Of a stretch of DNA of 64,000 nucleotides, positions 1 through 12,254 are shown piece after piece. The DNA comes from Gordionus sp. m RMFG-2023 (taxonomy: Eukaryota > Nematomorpha > Gordioida > Chordodea > Parachordodidae), in contig NC_088776.1 of assembly GCF_954871325.1 (NCBI RefSeq), forward strand, positions 50,548,569 through 50,612,568, read 5' to 3'. Numbering within the stretch: position 1 is the stretch's first letter; each line of letters begins with the position of its first letter. The position numbers and the translations under genes are program-made. The notes beneath the pieces are model-generated. The model ran no database searches, was not told where the DNA came from, and was given only the letters and a program-made list of their open reading frames with translations.

Positions 1-84
1 TAAAAATTTTAAACCTTCCTGTCTTCTACGAGCAAAATCTTCAGGCGTGCCTAATATTTTTTTCTGAAATATTGGGTTATCCAT
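1..84 (-). CDS. possible start of an ORF running off the left edge
   Basis: An ATG at base 84 on the minus strand opens a frame that stays open for 28 codons to the window edge, beginning MDNPIFQKKILGTPEDF. The composition looks protein-like (charged, with an RRRQ stretch), but the piece is too short to assign. It is antisense to the intron upstream of the first visible BicD exon, so a transposon ORF is the likeliest source. I do not recognise it. Confidence 0.2.
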   Translation of the reverse strand, partial: MDNPIFQKKILGTPEDFARRRQEGLKFL

Positions 85-360
85 TTTTTAAAAATCAAGC
101 CGTTTAACAGCATTATCCAGACTGATTTTTTAAAAGTATCTTCGATCCTCTTAGACTTTTTTTGCAATCAGGTTTAAGCCACGTTTTTTTAATATCCATA
201 TTATGTCCGGTTGGAAACAACCTGTCAATCTTTCTTTCTTAAAGAAAGAAAAAAGGACTCATGAGGTTAGGGGATAGGCTTAAAATTATATATTTATTTC
301 TTTTGCCGGATATACATTTGAAAAAATTATTATTGTTTTTATAAAAAAGGCGCTACGCAG

Positions 361-3300
361 GGCTCAATTTACCCAGTTGAAACAGACTCAGGAATCGTTC
401 TCGGAAGAAGAAAATAGGCTGGAACACAATACTCTTACCATCAAGGACTTGAATGAACATATAAAGGGTCTTTGCGATCAGCTTAAAGTGGTCAAGAGCG
501 AAAGAGATAGGTAGATTTCATATAGCGATGGCCCTGAGTGATATTTTATAAGAATGAGTTCGGAGTGAGGGAATAATTCAAAGGGGCGGAGCATTCACAT
601 GCTTCACGCATGCCATTTTTGATGGATAACATCAAATCATACTTCGAACGTTAACATTTTTTTCTAAGATTTTTTGTTTGTTTGAGAAAAAATAATGGCA
701 AAAACAATACCATCGGCAGAGTAATCCGGGAAAATCAAACAGAATTTTTCGTATTACACACTATCTTTACTTGATATCCTTTTTTCCAATTCTAATCTAA
801 GCTATCTCAATCTTATAATAATCTATAATTATATTTATTTTTGAACGTGGGGAAAAATAGACTAAACAAAGAGAACGAAGAATACGAGCAATTGTCGGAT
901 CGTTTCAATAATGAAAGCAAGGAGAATGTCGAAGAAAGGGCTAAAATGATTGACAAGTTGAGGAATTCGGAAAAGAGGGAGAGCAAGCTTCTGATAGATA
1001 TGTCTGAGTTGGAGGACGAAAATCTAGCTCTGCAAAAGCAAGTTTGAATATTACTGGGGGGGGGGGGATATTTCATTATATTTTTACTTTCTTTTTTTTT
1101 ATCCACTCTTTCATGTAAGGTCGTAGCTCTCAGGGTCAACCAAATGGAGGTGGAGTCTTTGAAAATCGAATTGGAAAATTTCAAGGAACAGAAATTCATT
1201 CAAGCCCAGAAGTTGGAAGACACCGAATCCATGAAAAATATTTTGAAGAAACAAGTTTTTAGTTATTTTTATGCTTAGAAAAAGAAAATAGAAGGTACAT
1301 TTATTGCAAGATAAAAATTTGAATTGTTTTAGGCTGAGTTTAGCATTTGCTTTATAAATGAATATTCTTCGAAGATTTAGATCTCGGTAGATTTTTTAAA
1401 GATCGCTCAAACAAGATTTTCAATCAAATTTTATCTTAAAATTCCAATTATTTTTTTTATAAAAAAAATGTTTAAAGATATTTGTGCGAAAACTCTTGTT
1501 AAACCCTGGTTTTGGGTTCAAATAATTAAGCAAGGTGAAAATGTTCTTTAAAAGAATATGATAGCTGGAAAAGATCTGTAGAAAAGGAGAAGGAATAGGG
1601 ATGCAAAGAAAAAATCGGTTCGGGTTGGGCTTAAATTTTTGAAAATTTAATATGATTCAAATTTGTCAAATAAAATTGATAATATTTTAAAATAAATATT
1701 TGACGCCAATTTTTATTTTTTGTAATATATATGTTGTATTCCATATTAAATCAACCAAAAAAGTCGATTCTCATCTCGACCCCCTTCGATTTTTTTAAAA
1801 ATTTGTATGTTGGTAGTATATACACTAACTAATAAAAATGTAAAATTTTACTTTTCAAATCAGCTTACTTCATGAGATATGGCCATCTTTAGAAACGCGA
1901 AAATTCCAAAATACAGTATATTTAATTTTAAATATCTCAAAAAGTAATTAAGCTGAAGGCATTATTTAAATTTTATTAAATAGCTCTAGAATAGCCCTTT
2001 AATATGATATAAAAATGATTTTATTAATAAAAAGTCTATTACCAAAAACCGGAAATAGCTATAAAATAAAAATTACTCTTTTTTTTTCTTTCAAATTTTT
2101 TTTACAAATAGACATTATACTTCTTAATACTTGTACAAAATTTTAGATTGGGACCATTACTGGGCCAATAGTTATTACGCTTTAAATATAAATAGTATGG
2201 CTTAAATCCTAAATTATACCAAATATATAGTAATTTACGAAACAAATAAAAAGATAATTCCTTTATGATCGGGCCGATTATATTTTTTTTATAAATGTTT
2301 CGGGCTGTGAGCCCACTAGTAGACATTAAGTCATATTTAGCATATAAGTTTAGCGATTTTATTTTAGAGAGAAAATAATTGCAAAAATATTTATAACTTT
2401 ATTTAGCTAATTATTTATATTACATGAATATCAAATGGCTTGGTTCCTTTTTCCATTAACTTTCATTGATATAAAATTATTCATACCTGGCATAAGTCTG
2501 CTGTTTTCGTCAGAATTATAAAATTCTATTACTTTATTTGCAATGTCATCCGGAATTATTCTACTTGGTTTTATGATATTTGGGTTTGACAAAACACCCT
2601 TTTCTTCAACTAATTGTTTAGCTGTCCGGGCCATAAAATTTGTGGTTGAAAATTCCTTTTCAATTTTATCAAGAGTCCAAGATTTTGGTAAAACTGTTAA
2701 AATTTGTATTTTTTCATTGCGAGAACTTGTAGCAAATTTTTCTCACAGTTGATTTATGATTTCGGCTTCATCTTTTTTTGCTTGATCCTCTAGATTTATT
2801 TTAAAATTTTTTTAATTTTTCCCTGAATTTTCAAAAATTTATTTACAGGATATTTTTTTTCATTTAACATTTTCTTTTTAATAGGTGTCTCCCCTAAAAA
2901 TGGCAAAGTTTCATTTAAAGTTGAAATTGAAGTATTAAAATCTGTATAAGAGTCGTTGATCAGGTTCAGAATCGCTAAATGTTTCATTAATAGTTGAGGT
3001 AGAAGGTAAGTTAGAAATAGAAGGTAATGTGATCGGGATCGTAGAAGTAAAAGGTGAGATCAGATTTGTTGAATATTTTTTAATTTTTTCCGGCAAGAGC
3101 TAAAAATTTTTTGATTAATTGATAAGCTAGAATTCACTTCTATCATCCATTGTAAAACATTTCTAAGATCGTAACGTACTGAATGAGATTTTATTCTAAA
3201 GGGATTACAGCACTTTACTTGAATAGAAATAACTTTTCTAGACATTTAAATTTTTTTGGTAAGGAATAAAAGATAGCTATTAATTTTATATAATTATTTT

Positions 3301-6300
3301 AAATTAAAAATAAATTGGATAATGAAATGAATATCGATAATTTAATTTTCTTATAAATTAAAAATAAATTGGATAATGAAATGAATATCGATAATTTAAT
3401 TTTCTTAGAAAAATGGCTTTATAAAATTAATCAATAAAAATGACGGCTGTTGCTGTTGGAATTGAATTTGATTTTTATGATAATTATTTTATTTGACAAT
3501 TAATTATAAGTAGAAAATAATCTTGAAAATATATTTCTGACGATCACAAAGATAATTTTTTATCCGGAAAATAATCTACATAATTCACTCATAGAATTGC
3601 CAGGTCAAAAATCTCGAATTTAAGAAGAAATTTTTTTTTTGGGGGGGGGGGACGACGACGACGAATATAAATCTTAAGATGGGGTTCGGATTTCAGTTTT
3701 AATACTATTATCACTTTTGTTAAAAAAATAATTAATCATTTCGTATAATATAGAATAGCCATACTATTTATATTTAAAGCGTAATAACTATTGTCCCAGT
3801 AATGGTCCCAATCTAGGATTTTGTACAAATATTAAGATATATAATGTCTATTTGTTAAAAAATTTTGAAAGAAAAAAAAGGGCAATTTTTATTTTATAAC
3901 CATTTCTGGTTTTCTATTTCCGGTTTTTGGTAATAAAATTATTTTTAATATAATAAATTTTATATCATATTAAAGGGCTATTCTAGAGTTATTTAATAAA
4001 GTTTTAATTATACCTTTAGCTTAATTACTTTTTGAGATATTTAAAATTAAATATGGTGTATTTTGAACTTTTCGCGTTTCTAAAGATGGCCATATCTCAT
4101 GAAGTAAGCTGAGTTGAGAATTAAAATTTTATATTATTTCTAGTTAGTGTATATACTACCATCATGCAAATTTTAAAAAAAATCGAGTCGGGTTGAATCT
4201 TCAGTTGATTTGATATGGAATACAACATATATATTAATTTAAGTAAATATTACATTTTATTTAAATTTTTTTAAAAAAAAATTGATAATTAGAATTTTTA
4301 AACTCTTTTATATTTAATTTTAAATATATCCAGTCTGTCGGGTAGGTAATTTTTATTTATGTTGGGCCTTTTTGGAACAAATAAAAAAATGGACCGTGTC
4401 GAAAAATTCAGCTCGATACAGATCTATAGGGAGGGTTAAAAGTAAGATGGCAACCTGACTGAAATTATAAATATCAAAATGCTTTTGCCCAAAATATTTG
4501 GATTAGCTCGACACACTTTCTCGTAAAAGCCTCTTAGAATGATTTTATTAATTTATTTTGACATTTAAAACAGATAAAAAGTATAACTCCCAAAATCTAT
4601 CTAAAAAATGTAAACTGACATAAATGAATTTAGTAATAAAATAGAAAACAGGTGGAGCCAAATAACGAGACATTTTTTGCTTGTTTGAGATGTATTTTCT
4701 AATTCCATATATATTTTTAGTCAGTCTAATGTTTTTTTAGATCATCAGGTTCTGGCCGAAAATTTATTATGCGAGGACTCGAATTCTAGTAACTCAAAAA
4801 ACAGTTGAAGAATAAAAATTCTAAATTTGATTTGTTTTTGTTTCTCCATCCTTATTTTTTGAGGGGAACAATAATTTAACTTTAATTTTTTTAAATTTTA
4901 TTTTAAAGTTAGACGAAACATCCGAGCTTCTGGAGAGGGAAAAACGATCGCTTCGATCCGCTAAACGCGAAATAGAAGATTACAGATGGAATAAAAACCG
5001 GGGTGGGCGAATAGATTTTAATAACGATCGAAATAACGAGAACGGAATAAACGGTATTGCAATGTTTTGCAACGAAATCTTTCTCATAAAGGCATTGAGG
5101 GGTTGTTAGGAGAGAGAAAGAAAACAAATGATTCTTTTTAATAATTAGGTTCAAATCTTTAATTCATATCCCCCTAATTGTTTTCAGAACACCAACTCCT
5201 GGCTTCTGATTACGAGGAATACCTCAATATATCGACCAATGCTGAACTTCTGAAAACGCTCATGCATTCCAACGCCAACATCAATGGCGACTATGACTCT
5301 TCCATGCAGGCTTCCGATAACACTTGTCTCGTCTGCGACGTAGATCTTAGTGCAAATGGAACTGGGGCTGGTAATGCGCCTTGAATAAATGGATTATGTT
5401 GGAAATTTTAATTCATATTTTTTTGTTATAAAATGAAATGTTGCTTAAAAAAAGATAATCCTTTTTTATACATTCGATATTTAACTTATCATTTCGAGCA
5501 AATTTTTTGCTAAATTGCAGACATATGTATGTACTACGTAGTTACGTAGTAATGTAGTAGTTTCATTATGGGCTTTCATTAGTTATTCAAAATTTCCTCA
5601 TTATAGTAAATATAATTACTATTTTGGAACAAATTCAGAAAGAAACAAACAAATACTGTAAAACTTGTCTGATTTGGTCTCTAGATAATTCGGATAACTC
5701 TAATTTGATCAAAATTTTGAGTCTTAATCAAATTCTTTATTAACTACTATTAGTATTGATAAATATCGCAACTGTCTTAAGTTAGAAAAAAAATCTTGTT
5801 CTCAACGGTGCCCAAATTAGACAGGTTATTCTGTATATCAAAAAAAATTAAAAAAAATTAATATTCAAAAATATGCCTTAATATCAAAGGTTCCGACCTA
5901 TTTTCCGAGATGAAATCGGCCGAGATAAATAATTTGAGAGAAGAGCTAGAAGCCCTAAAACGAGAAAAGGAGGCCCTCGTCACCAAAATCCAAACTCTAC
6001 TCTTGAAAGAGAAGGAAAAAGAAAACGAAACCTTGCTCTCCAAAGCATCATCGGATGGAGAGAGAAATAAGGTTAAATTAGGGGTGGCATTTTAAAAACG
6101 CGAAGATTGTTAGGAAACATAATTGAGACTCTGGAAGATTGACCTTAGAGTTTTAAAACTAGATCTTGGTTTTTAAATATGTTCCTCTAGGAAAATTATT
6201 TCATCTTTTATTCGTTACCCTTGTTTTATATCGTATCAACCTGTTCTTTTAAATGTTAAGCCCATGACCTTTTAATTAAGCTATTTTTTATTTTGATTAT

Positions 6301-9300
6301 TTTTTTTATAAAAATTATATTCAATCTTTTATGAATTAGGATGACCGTATTGTGGACAGGTTGGAAGTCGAACTTTTGGCCAAACAAAGACTCGTAGTTG
6401 AACTCAACCGAATTCTCAAAACAATAACCGACAACACCCTTTCCCCTGTATTAGATCAAACTCAGCGTATAGTGCTTAACCATTCCCATTTCAAGGCCAA
6501 AACTAAACATAACGGAGAAAACTATGACAACGATGATATTTACAACTCCTCTAAACGTAAATATATAGTGTATAAATCATCGTTATACTTTAAAAAATAG
6601 ATTTCGATACTATGTTAAAAAGAATGGATATATAATTATTAAAACTTTTTGTATTTTTTTCAGAGGCTTGCAGAGGTACCATTTGTATGTCCCGGCTCGG
6701 ATTTTGAAAAAAATAAAAATTTTCAGGCCTGGCTCGGATTTTTTATAAAATATATTTTTAATTTTTATAGCATATAATGGCGATTTAAAATGTTTGGTTT
6801 AAAATTATATGGCTTGGCCTGGGTATTTTAAAAAAATTTTTTAGGCCCGGTCCGGTTTTAAAGATTCAGGCTTAGAACTAGGCCTGTAGGTCTCTGATTT
6901 TTTTAAGGAACTATTTCGGGTATAGTTTTAAAATTATTTATTGGAGTTCCCCTCTATATCTCTAACAATCAATCTTTCTTCACGTATTTTAACAGCCGTG
7001 ACCACAAATATAGCAGATCAAGATTCAAATGCAGCTGAATTGTCCCCAGCTTTGGAAGTCAAAATTTATTGCGAAAGATTGGGTTCTTTGCTCACCAACC
7101 AACTTTTCCCTTCTATCGTTGCAAACACTCTACATCATCCAGAAGCAAATGATGATAAGATCTCAATCAACGGAAATATCGATCTCGAATTCAATGACAG
7201 GGAAGGGGAAAAGGAGGCATCCTTGCTTAGGTTATTAATGTTGTAAATGATTTATATTTTTGTTCATTTTATATGCCATATTTTCGTGTTTTTCATTGTA
7301 ATTCTATACATTAAATATTTTTAATTTAAGATTTTTAGAATATAAAACTGATTTTCCATCATTCCTATTATAGCCCATTCTTATTTTTTGTTATTTAAAA
7401 GAAAACATAATAAAAAAAATTAATATAAATATTATACTTTAAAAAACATCAATTCAACAATTATGCTTCTATATAAACTATTAAAAAAATAAATAAAAAG
7501 TTTCACAAAAAAATTTGCCTCAAATTCTTTGAATAACAAAAACTCGTTGACCTTATGCCAAAATTAATATTATTTTTTTTAAAAAAGGTATATTAGCTGT
7601 TTTATTGAATAGAATGCTTTATTTTTTAAAGATATCAAATTTTTTTTATTTAAGAACGATTTCAATTTATAAAATAAGAATAAGATACAATATAAACTAT
7701 ATTAAAATAAAATATATTTAAAAGATAAATAAGGATATATTAAAAAAGAAAAAATTCAAAAAAAATCGTGAGAAGGTGCCTCTAATTGCTCCATGGATAG
7801 AGATATAGAGTGTGGCCTGGTATTGTTAAACTTCTCGATTTGAGCCTATTTTTGAAAACGGCTAACTCAATATTTTAGCTATAAAAATATTGTCTTAGCC
7901 TCGAGATTTCGAATAGATGTCCAATCTTTGTGCTATCTATGACCCAAAATTTTTAGGCTTAAATAATATTTTACTGGATAAAATATTGTGTTAGCCATTT
8001 TTAAAAATGGGCTCAACTCGTTACATTTAACAACACGTGACCTAACAAAGATTAATATATTCAATTTTGATATCTTTAAACAAATATATAACGAAAAAGG
8101 GAAATACAAAGACTCAAAGCGGCATTAGTCAACAAACGTTCCAAAAATGCCCACTATAGAGAGGTCTTAGCATCGTATAAATCAACAGCCGAAGTGTGTT
8201 TTTCGCGTATGCAGGCCAAATACTGCGAGGAAAGAAGGGTAAATTCTTTTTAATATTGATCCCATATAAGCGGCGGTTGAACATGATTTACCTCTAGAAT
8301 CGAATTACACTTTATATCATTTTAAATTTCAATTTAGCTTCATAAATCGTCGTCTGAGTATCACATTGAAAAATGAATTCTTATATTCCACAATAAAAAT
8401 TTAGAATGATCCATTATTTGTAAATATTACCTTGTGATATCCTATCTAAAATACAAAAATATTTATATTTTTTAAATGCTCCCCTTAAACAAGTTTTTTA
8501 AAATAGATATAGAACACTATAATAATCAGCCGAAGAAATGCCAATAATAGAATGTTATATTTGAAGAAACATTTAGAACCCTTAAAAACATTAATTAATG
8601 GCTTATTTTAGATTTGGGATCAGCTGATTGATTAAAAATGCCATTTCTCTACCCTTTTCTCTTTTTTATCTGACTAATTGAGATATGGTTATACCTCTAA
8701 AATTAAAACATGACAGTATTGCAAATTACTGGCCCTACTATAAACACTAATCTACTACACTAACACTCCCCCCCTCCCACTATTGGGTGATCCTGTGTTA
8801 TATACATCACTTTAAATTTAGCCCATCTACTCAACGTTGTAAGTATTATCGGTATCGATTAAGCTTTAAGATGATTAGGGTTGCTGGGAGGGAACTGTCA
8901 CAGGACAGCATACCTTATTTAGGAATTGCTTAAGGGCGGTACATAAAGTGCTAAAAAGGGGCCACATATAGATAGTTATAATTGAAAAATTAGATTAAAT
9001 TAATATTAGAAATGGAGACTAGAACTTAGTATAAAATATGCATCATATTTTATCCTTAATTATCAATTTATTTTAACTTTCTTCCCTTAAAATTAAAATA
9101 TACACTGAGTCTCTCATGTAGTGTTTGATTTGATATGAATAGGCCCTGAAGGTTTCGCATTCAAATTTTATTAAAACCACAAAAAAACATTGAGGGTAAA
9201 AGCAATGGGAAAAGTAAGAAAAATTTGATTTATAAGAAAATGTAGGAGAAATAAATGAAATATCCCCCAAGCCTGGATCCCAATTTTTAAATTTTAGGCC

Positions 9301-9680
9301 CAGTCCTTATCCGGCCAGCTTATAGTGCTCTTTGTCCCTTATAATTTTATTCTTCAAATTTCTGAACACGTTAGGTAGTTTCCGAAACACTTGCCCGTTA
9401 TAAGCGAGAGCTCGCGGTCTACAAGGAGGACTGTTTAACACTAGCTGGCCAGTTATCCGCTTCAAGGAAAGAGATCCGGGATTTAACCCGCTCCTCGGAA
9501 GACTTGGAAAGGAAAGGCGAGTTTTTGGAATCGGAGAGGAAGACGCTAAACGCCATGCTTAAAACGGCGATCCAACAAAAATTCGCACTAATCCAAAAAG
9601 TTGAGAGCTTAGAATGTTTCAACTTTTTCCCTCCTCCAGCTTCCATCGAAAATACGAATAACATTTTCGGTATTAAATAG
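361..9680 (+). CDS. BicD: Bicaudal-D dynein adaptor, 3' part (start lies left of window)
   Basis: Bicaudal-D links dynein-dynactin to cargo such as Rab6 vesicles and mRNPs. Ten exons join in phase: 361-510, 861-1041, 1120-1254, 4909-5053, 5188-5370, 5890-6071, 6340-6556, 6996-7230, 8100-8238 and 9375-9669 (or a stop at 9680). The translation follows animal BicD in order. MSELEDENLALQKQ matches the family's SELEEENISLQKQ, VNQMEVESLKIELENF follows it, and DLFSEMKSAEINNLREEL matches DLFSEIHLNELKKLE. After that come KQTAEV-like KSTAEV, a VVSETLARYKREL helix, and ERKTLNAMLKTAIQQKFAL at the cargo-binding C terminus. It is nearly all coiled coil. The N-terminal ~100 residues are outside the window. 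The middle third is poorly conserved. A block of the C-terminal domain departs from the family (see findings). Splice phases agree at every junction, which supports an intact gene. Confidence 0.88.
2431..2760 (-). pseudogene. transposase middle fragment (DENSRLMPGM motif)
   Basis: The clear ORF 2431-2634 reads MARTAKQLVEEKGVLSNPN, then a VIEFYNSDENSRLMPGM block, and stops. The same block recurs as [14 protein letters not shown] in the element at 37-40 kb, just upstream of its [20 protein letters not shown] block. This makes the two elements members of one family. The downstream part of the protein is missing here: the frame ends soon after the shared motif, where the left arm begins. Confidence 0.6.
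3060..3245 (-). pseudogene. transposase N-terminal fragment with CCNPF...SCRKK motif
   Basis: A 61-residue minus-strand ORF begins MSRKVISIQVKCCNPF and contains LRNVLQWM and SSCRKKL. The paired Cys blocks (CC near residue 12, CxxCRK-like near residue 50) resemble the N-terminal zinc-binding part of a repetitive uncharacterised protein family that is frequent in invertebrate genomes. It sits between the arms of the long-arm element and would be the N terminus of the protein whose later part is at 2431-2634. It looks truncated. Confidence 0.5.
6661..6896. mobile_element. MITE of the GGCCCGG-word family (BicD intron)
   Basis: This 236-bp element starts CAGAGGCTTGCAG and ends GTAGGTCTCTG. A perfect 8-bp duplication ATTTTTTT flanks it at 6653-6660 and 6897-6904, as expected of hAT elements, although the repeat is A/T only. 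Near both ends it carries iterated GGCYCGG-type words separated by T-rich runs. Relatives lie at 10,583, 18,939, 27,572 and 34,698. There is no coding capacity. Confidence 0.75.
7820..8036. mobile_element. MITE with GTNTTGTTAAA ends (BicD intron)
   Basis: This 217-bp element begins GTATTGTTAAACTTC and ends TTTAACAACAC. The flanks GTGGCCTG and GTGACCTA agree at 6 of 8 positions, an old 8-bp target duplication. Inside, a GAGCC/GGCTC pair repeats the inverted symmetry. It ends 63 bp before BicD exon 8100-8238. It belongs to a terminal type seen again at 11,064, 28,018, 52,735, 56,869 and 60,158. Confidence 0.65.
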
Positions 9681-10582
9681 ATATATTATCTAGTTTTTAT
9701 GCAATTAAGATTTGTATGCGTTGAACATCTAAAACACCACAACTTTATTCGTGCTTAATAATGTATAAATATAATCCTTACATGTTCACTGGAAAAACTT
9801 AGTAAATGATCAAAACTTATTTCCCTACTCTTTATACTACTAAACTATAAAATAAAAAATTATAAATCATTATTAATAAATTTTTTGTTATTTTGTCGTA
9901 ATGATAAATATAAGCATTTATTTTATATGTTCCATACAAAAAGTGTCGATTTTCGAAAATAAAAATGCCAGACGTGAATAAATATGTCATTATTAATCAT
10001 AGATGATCTAATTCACATTTTTTTTAATGTATATATTGTTTTCTCTATCATTTCATTTTCGAAATATCGCTTGTAATATTTTACCGACAAATTTAATAAG
10101 TATTTGATGGCATGTTTACTTAAATGTGATGTGCGCAATAGAGGGATAAATTTATTTTCATATATTCAAACATTCGAAAAGCAAAATGATTAGGCCAAAC
10201 GGTGTATATTCCTATCATTATAATTTGTTTAATAAGGCATCCTGATTGTTTGATTTTTGTAAAGTTGATTTCGACTCATATCTTCAAAATCTGGGTCAAT
10301 CATATTTTCCTCCCTACCAATTTTTTCAATACAACTTTTATGAATTTAATAAATTAAAACATGATATTTCTTATTCTAAACTATCATTCAAATTTTTATT
10401 TTGTAAAAATAAATAAATTTTATACCAAATTTTAGTTTGTAATAATAGTTAGATTTAAGATATAATAAATTATTTAATAAAATATTAAAAAAACCTCTAT
10501 GTTTTTCCAAAATTTTGCATTTTATAGTCTTATTGATATGTTTTCTCTCTATCGTAATCTTAAAATATGGTTATATATTATG

Positions 10583-10937
10583 TAGATCTGCAAAAGAACG
10601 GGCTTCAGGCCTGGCTTGGCTATTTTTTTTAAAGGAATCGGGTTTGGACTGGGCCGGGCCTTATATTTTTTTTAAAAATTCGGGACGGGTCGAGCTTTGG
10701 AATATTTGAATTTTTTTTTAATATATATAAATTTATCAATTTTATTTTGAATTTTTAATGTAAAATAAAAATATTAGATTTTATTTATAGAAACAAGACG
10801 CCATATAACATATATCATTTATTTTGAGTAACTATGATTTTTATATTTAAATAAATTCGGGAAGGGCCGGTAAATTTTTTTAAAAAAAATTCTGGGCTGG
10901 GTTGGGCTTGAAAAATTAGGCCCGATGCAGATCACTA
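10583..10937. mobile_element. MITE of the GGCCCGG-word family
   Basis: The ends read TAGATCTGCAAAAG and GATGCAGATCACTA, an imperfect inverted pair. Subterminal iterations of GGCCTGG, GGGCCGGGCC and GGGTTGGGC lie just inside. It has the architecture of the 6,661 element but a different terminal sequence, and no clear target duplication. It lies downstream of the last certain BicD exon. Confidence 0.6.
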
Positions 10938-11063
10938 ATATATTAATCAATGGCCCTTATTTTGTCACTAAGCTTTTACTCTATCTTCTTCTTACCCAAT
11001 TAATTTAAGCAAAAATATAAATTTAATTATTTTTTGTTTTATGGATAAACTTATAGTGTTTTC

Positions 11064-12254
11064 CAGAGTTGTTAAACACTTTTATAAAAGGTATCTGTAT
11101 CTAGATACTATTGTAGAGCTATTTGTATCTGTTTTGGATACTGTTGTGTTTTAACTTATATTAGTTATTATGTCTTTGTTCTAGTGATATGTTTTTATAT
11201 TACCATTTATATTTTTGTTTTCTTTGTTCAATTAGAAGTGATGTGTTTTTCTCATTATCATGTATATCCTTTTTTTCTTTGTTCACGTATACCAAGCCTG
11301 TTTTGATTTCATCCTCAAAACTGGTCTAGCCACTTTTCGAGATGGGCCTGAATTTATTAACATTCCTTTTTTTTATAATTTAATTTATCTATATAAAGAC
11401 CACGAAAAATGAAATTTTGATTGGTGATTTTTTTTATGAATGATTTTATTAATTTCTTTTTTTGTAACTATTAAAATAAATTTGTTTTACCTTAATTACA
11501 CTACGTTGTCCGCGTGATACCTTGACTAAAACTTTACCCTAACACGGTCCCCAGGATTCCATCATCGACCATCCCGGACCCCCGAACACGGACAGTGTTC
11601 TCCCCACTCTGACGGTGGGACCCGTCGGTCAAAATTCAACAGATACTTTTTCAGATACATTTATTTAATGCTTTTTTATCTTAAAAATAATTTGAATGCA
11701 AATTTCATTTTATCTCATATGAGCATATAATTTTAATAAATATATATTAAAAAATATATAGGCTATAAAAAAAAATATGTAAATATTCATTAAATATTAT
11801 TATTTTTTTGTGAAGGATATTTTTACCATGTAAAGAAATATATAAATCTTTGCTTAGCCATGACCCTCATTTATTATTAAAAACAATATCATTGATGCAC
11901 AAAATTATTTAAAGCAAATAAATTTATTTAGAATTTTTAAAAATAATTTTATAGATATTCCTCTAACTGTTAATGAGTAAATTAAGTTTAATGTAAAAAA
12001 AAATTTAATTGATCGTTCTAAGAGAATTTGCTCGAAAGAACTATAAAAATAAGGGTATTGACATTTTTTATCTGGTATTTCAATTGAATAGTACAAAATA
12101 TTATAATGGTATTTTATGCTCTCATAATAACAGTTTCTGTCCGAGAACAATTCGAACCCTGTATATAAGTATAATAAAAATTGTATCTTTATCTAGGTAC
12201 GTTTCAATGTTTCTGTATCTAGACCCATATAAAAAGTATCTTTTAACAACTCTG
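11064..12254. mobile_element. hAT-type element, CAGAGTTGTTAAA ends, perfect 8-bp duplication
   Basis: The left end CAGAGTTGTTAAACACTT and right end TTTTAACAACTCTG are inverted. GTGTTTTC flanks both sides (11,056-11,063 and 12,255-12,262), a perfect 8-bp target duplication that is not low complexity. Subterminal GTATCTGTATC and TAGATAC words repeat near both ends. No transposase is recognisable. About 11.16-11.64 kb looks like a secondary insertion. A diverged relative lies inverted at about 43.18-43.62 kb; they share a stretch around TATGGGTATTGAC in complement. Confidence 0.85.
11150..11640 (+). mobile_element. LTR-like fragment with GC-rich tail nested in the hAT element
   Basis: This looks like a fossil LTR-retroelement end. 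A TATA-like CTATATAAAG lies at about 11,390 and an AATAAA near 11,475. A GC-rich block follows at about 11,505-11,635, unlike anything else in the neighbourhood. No internal coding region is visible, so it would be a fragment or solo end. Family and age are unknown. The LTR reading is an inference from layout only. Confidence 0.35.

Larger units (their letters stand above)
1733..4226 (-). mobile_element. DNA transposon with ~490-bp inverted arms (in BicD intron)
   Basis: The left arm, about 1,733-2,208, is repeated inverted at about 3,758-4,226. The arms share landmarks such as GGCCATATCTCATGAAGTAA and its complement. Both ends read GTTGTATTCCATAT, and ATAT flanks each side as a possible 4-bp target duplication (weak, because it is low complexity). 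The termini resemble those of the element at 37,111-39,936 (ATTCCATRTYAAATCAA). The interior carries minus-strand ORF pieces of the same protein family. It lies inside the 3.65-kb BicD intron 1255-4908, antisense to the gene. Confidence 0.8.

Noticed and set aside
813-1199. 128-codon minus-strand ORF over BicD exons
   Set aside because: It is antisense to exons 861-1041 and 1120-1254, which match BicD. Its Ser/Leu-rich composition is what antisense coiled-coil codons give.
5520-5565. TACGTAGTTACGTAGTAATGTAG short palindromic repeats
   Set aside because: Short and isolated in a BicD intron; nothing distinguishes it from simple-sequence slippage.
12125-12165. TTCGAACCC resembling a tRNA T-loop
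   Set aside because: It lies inside the hAT element at 11,064 with no matching arms.
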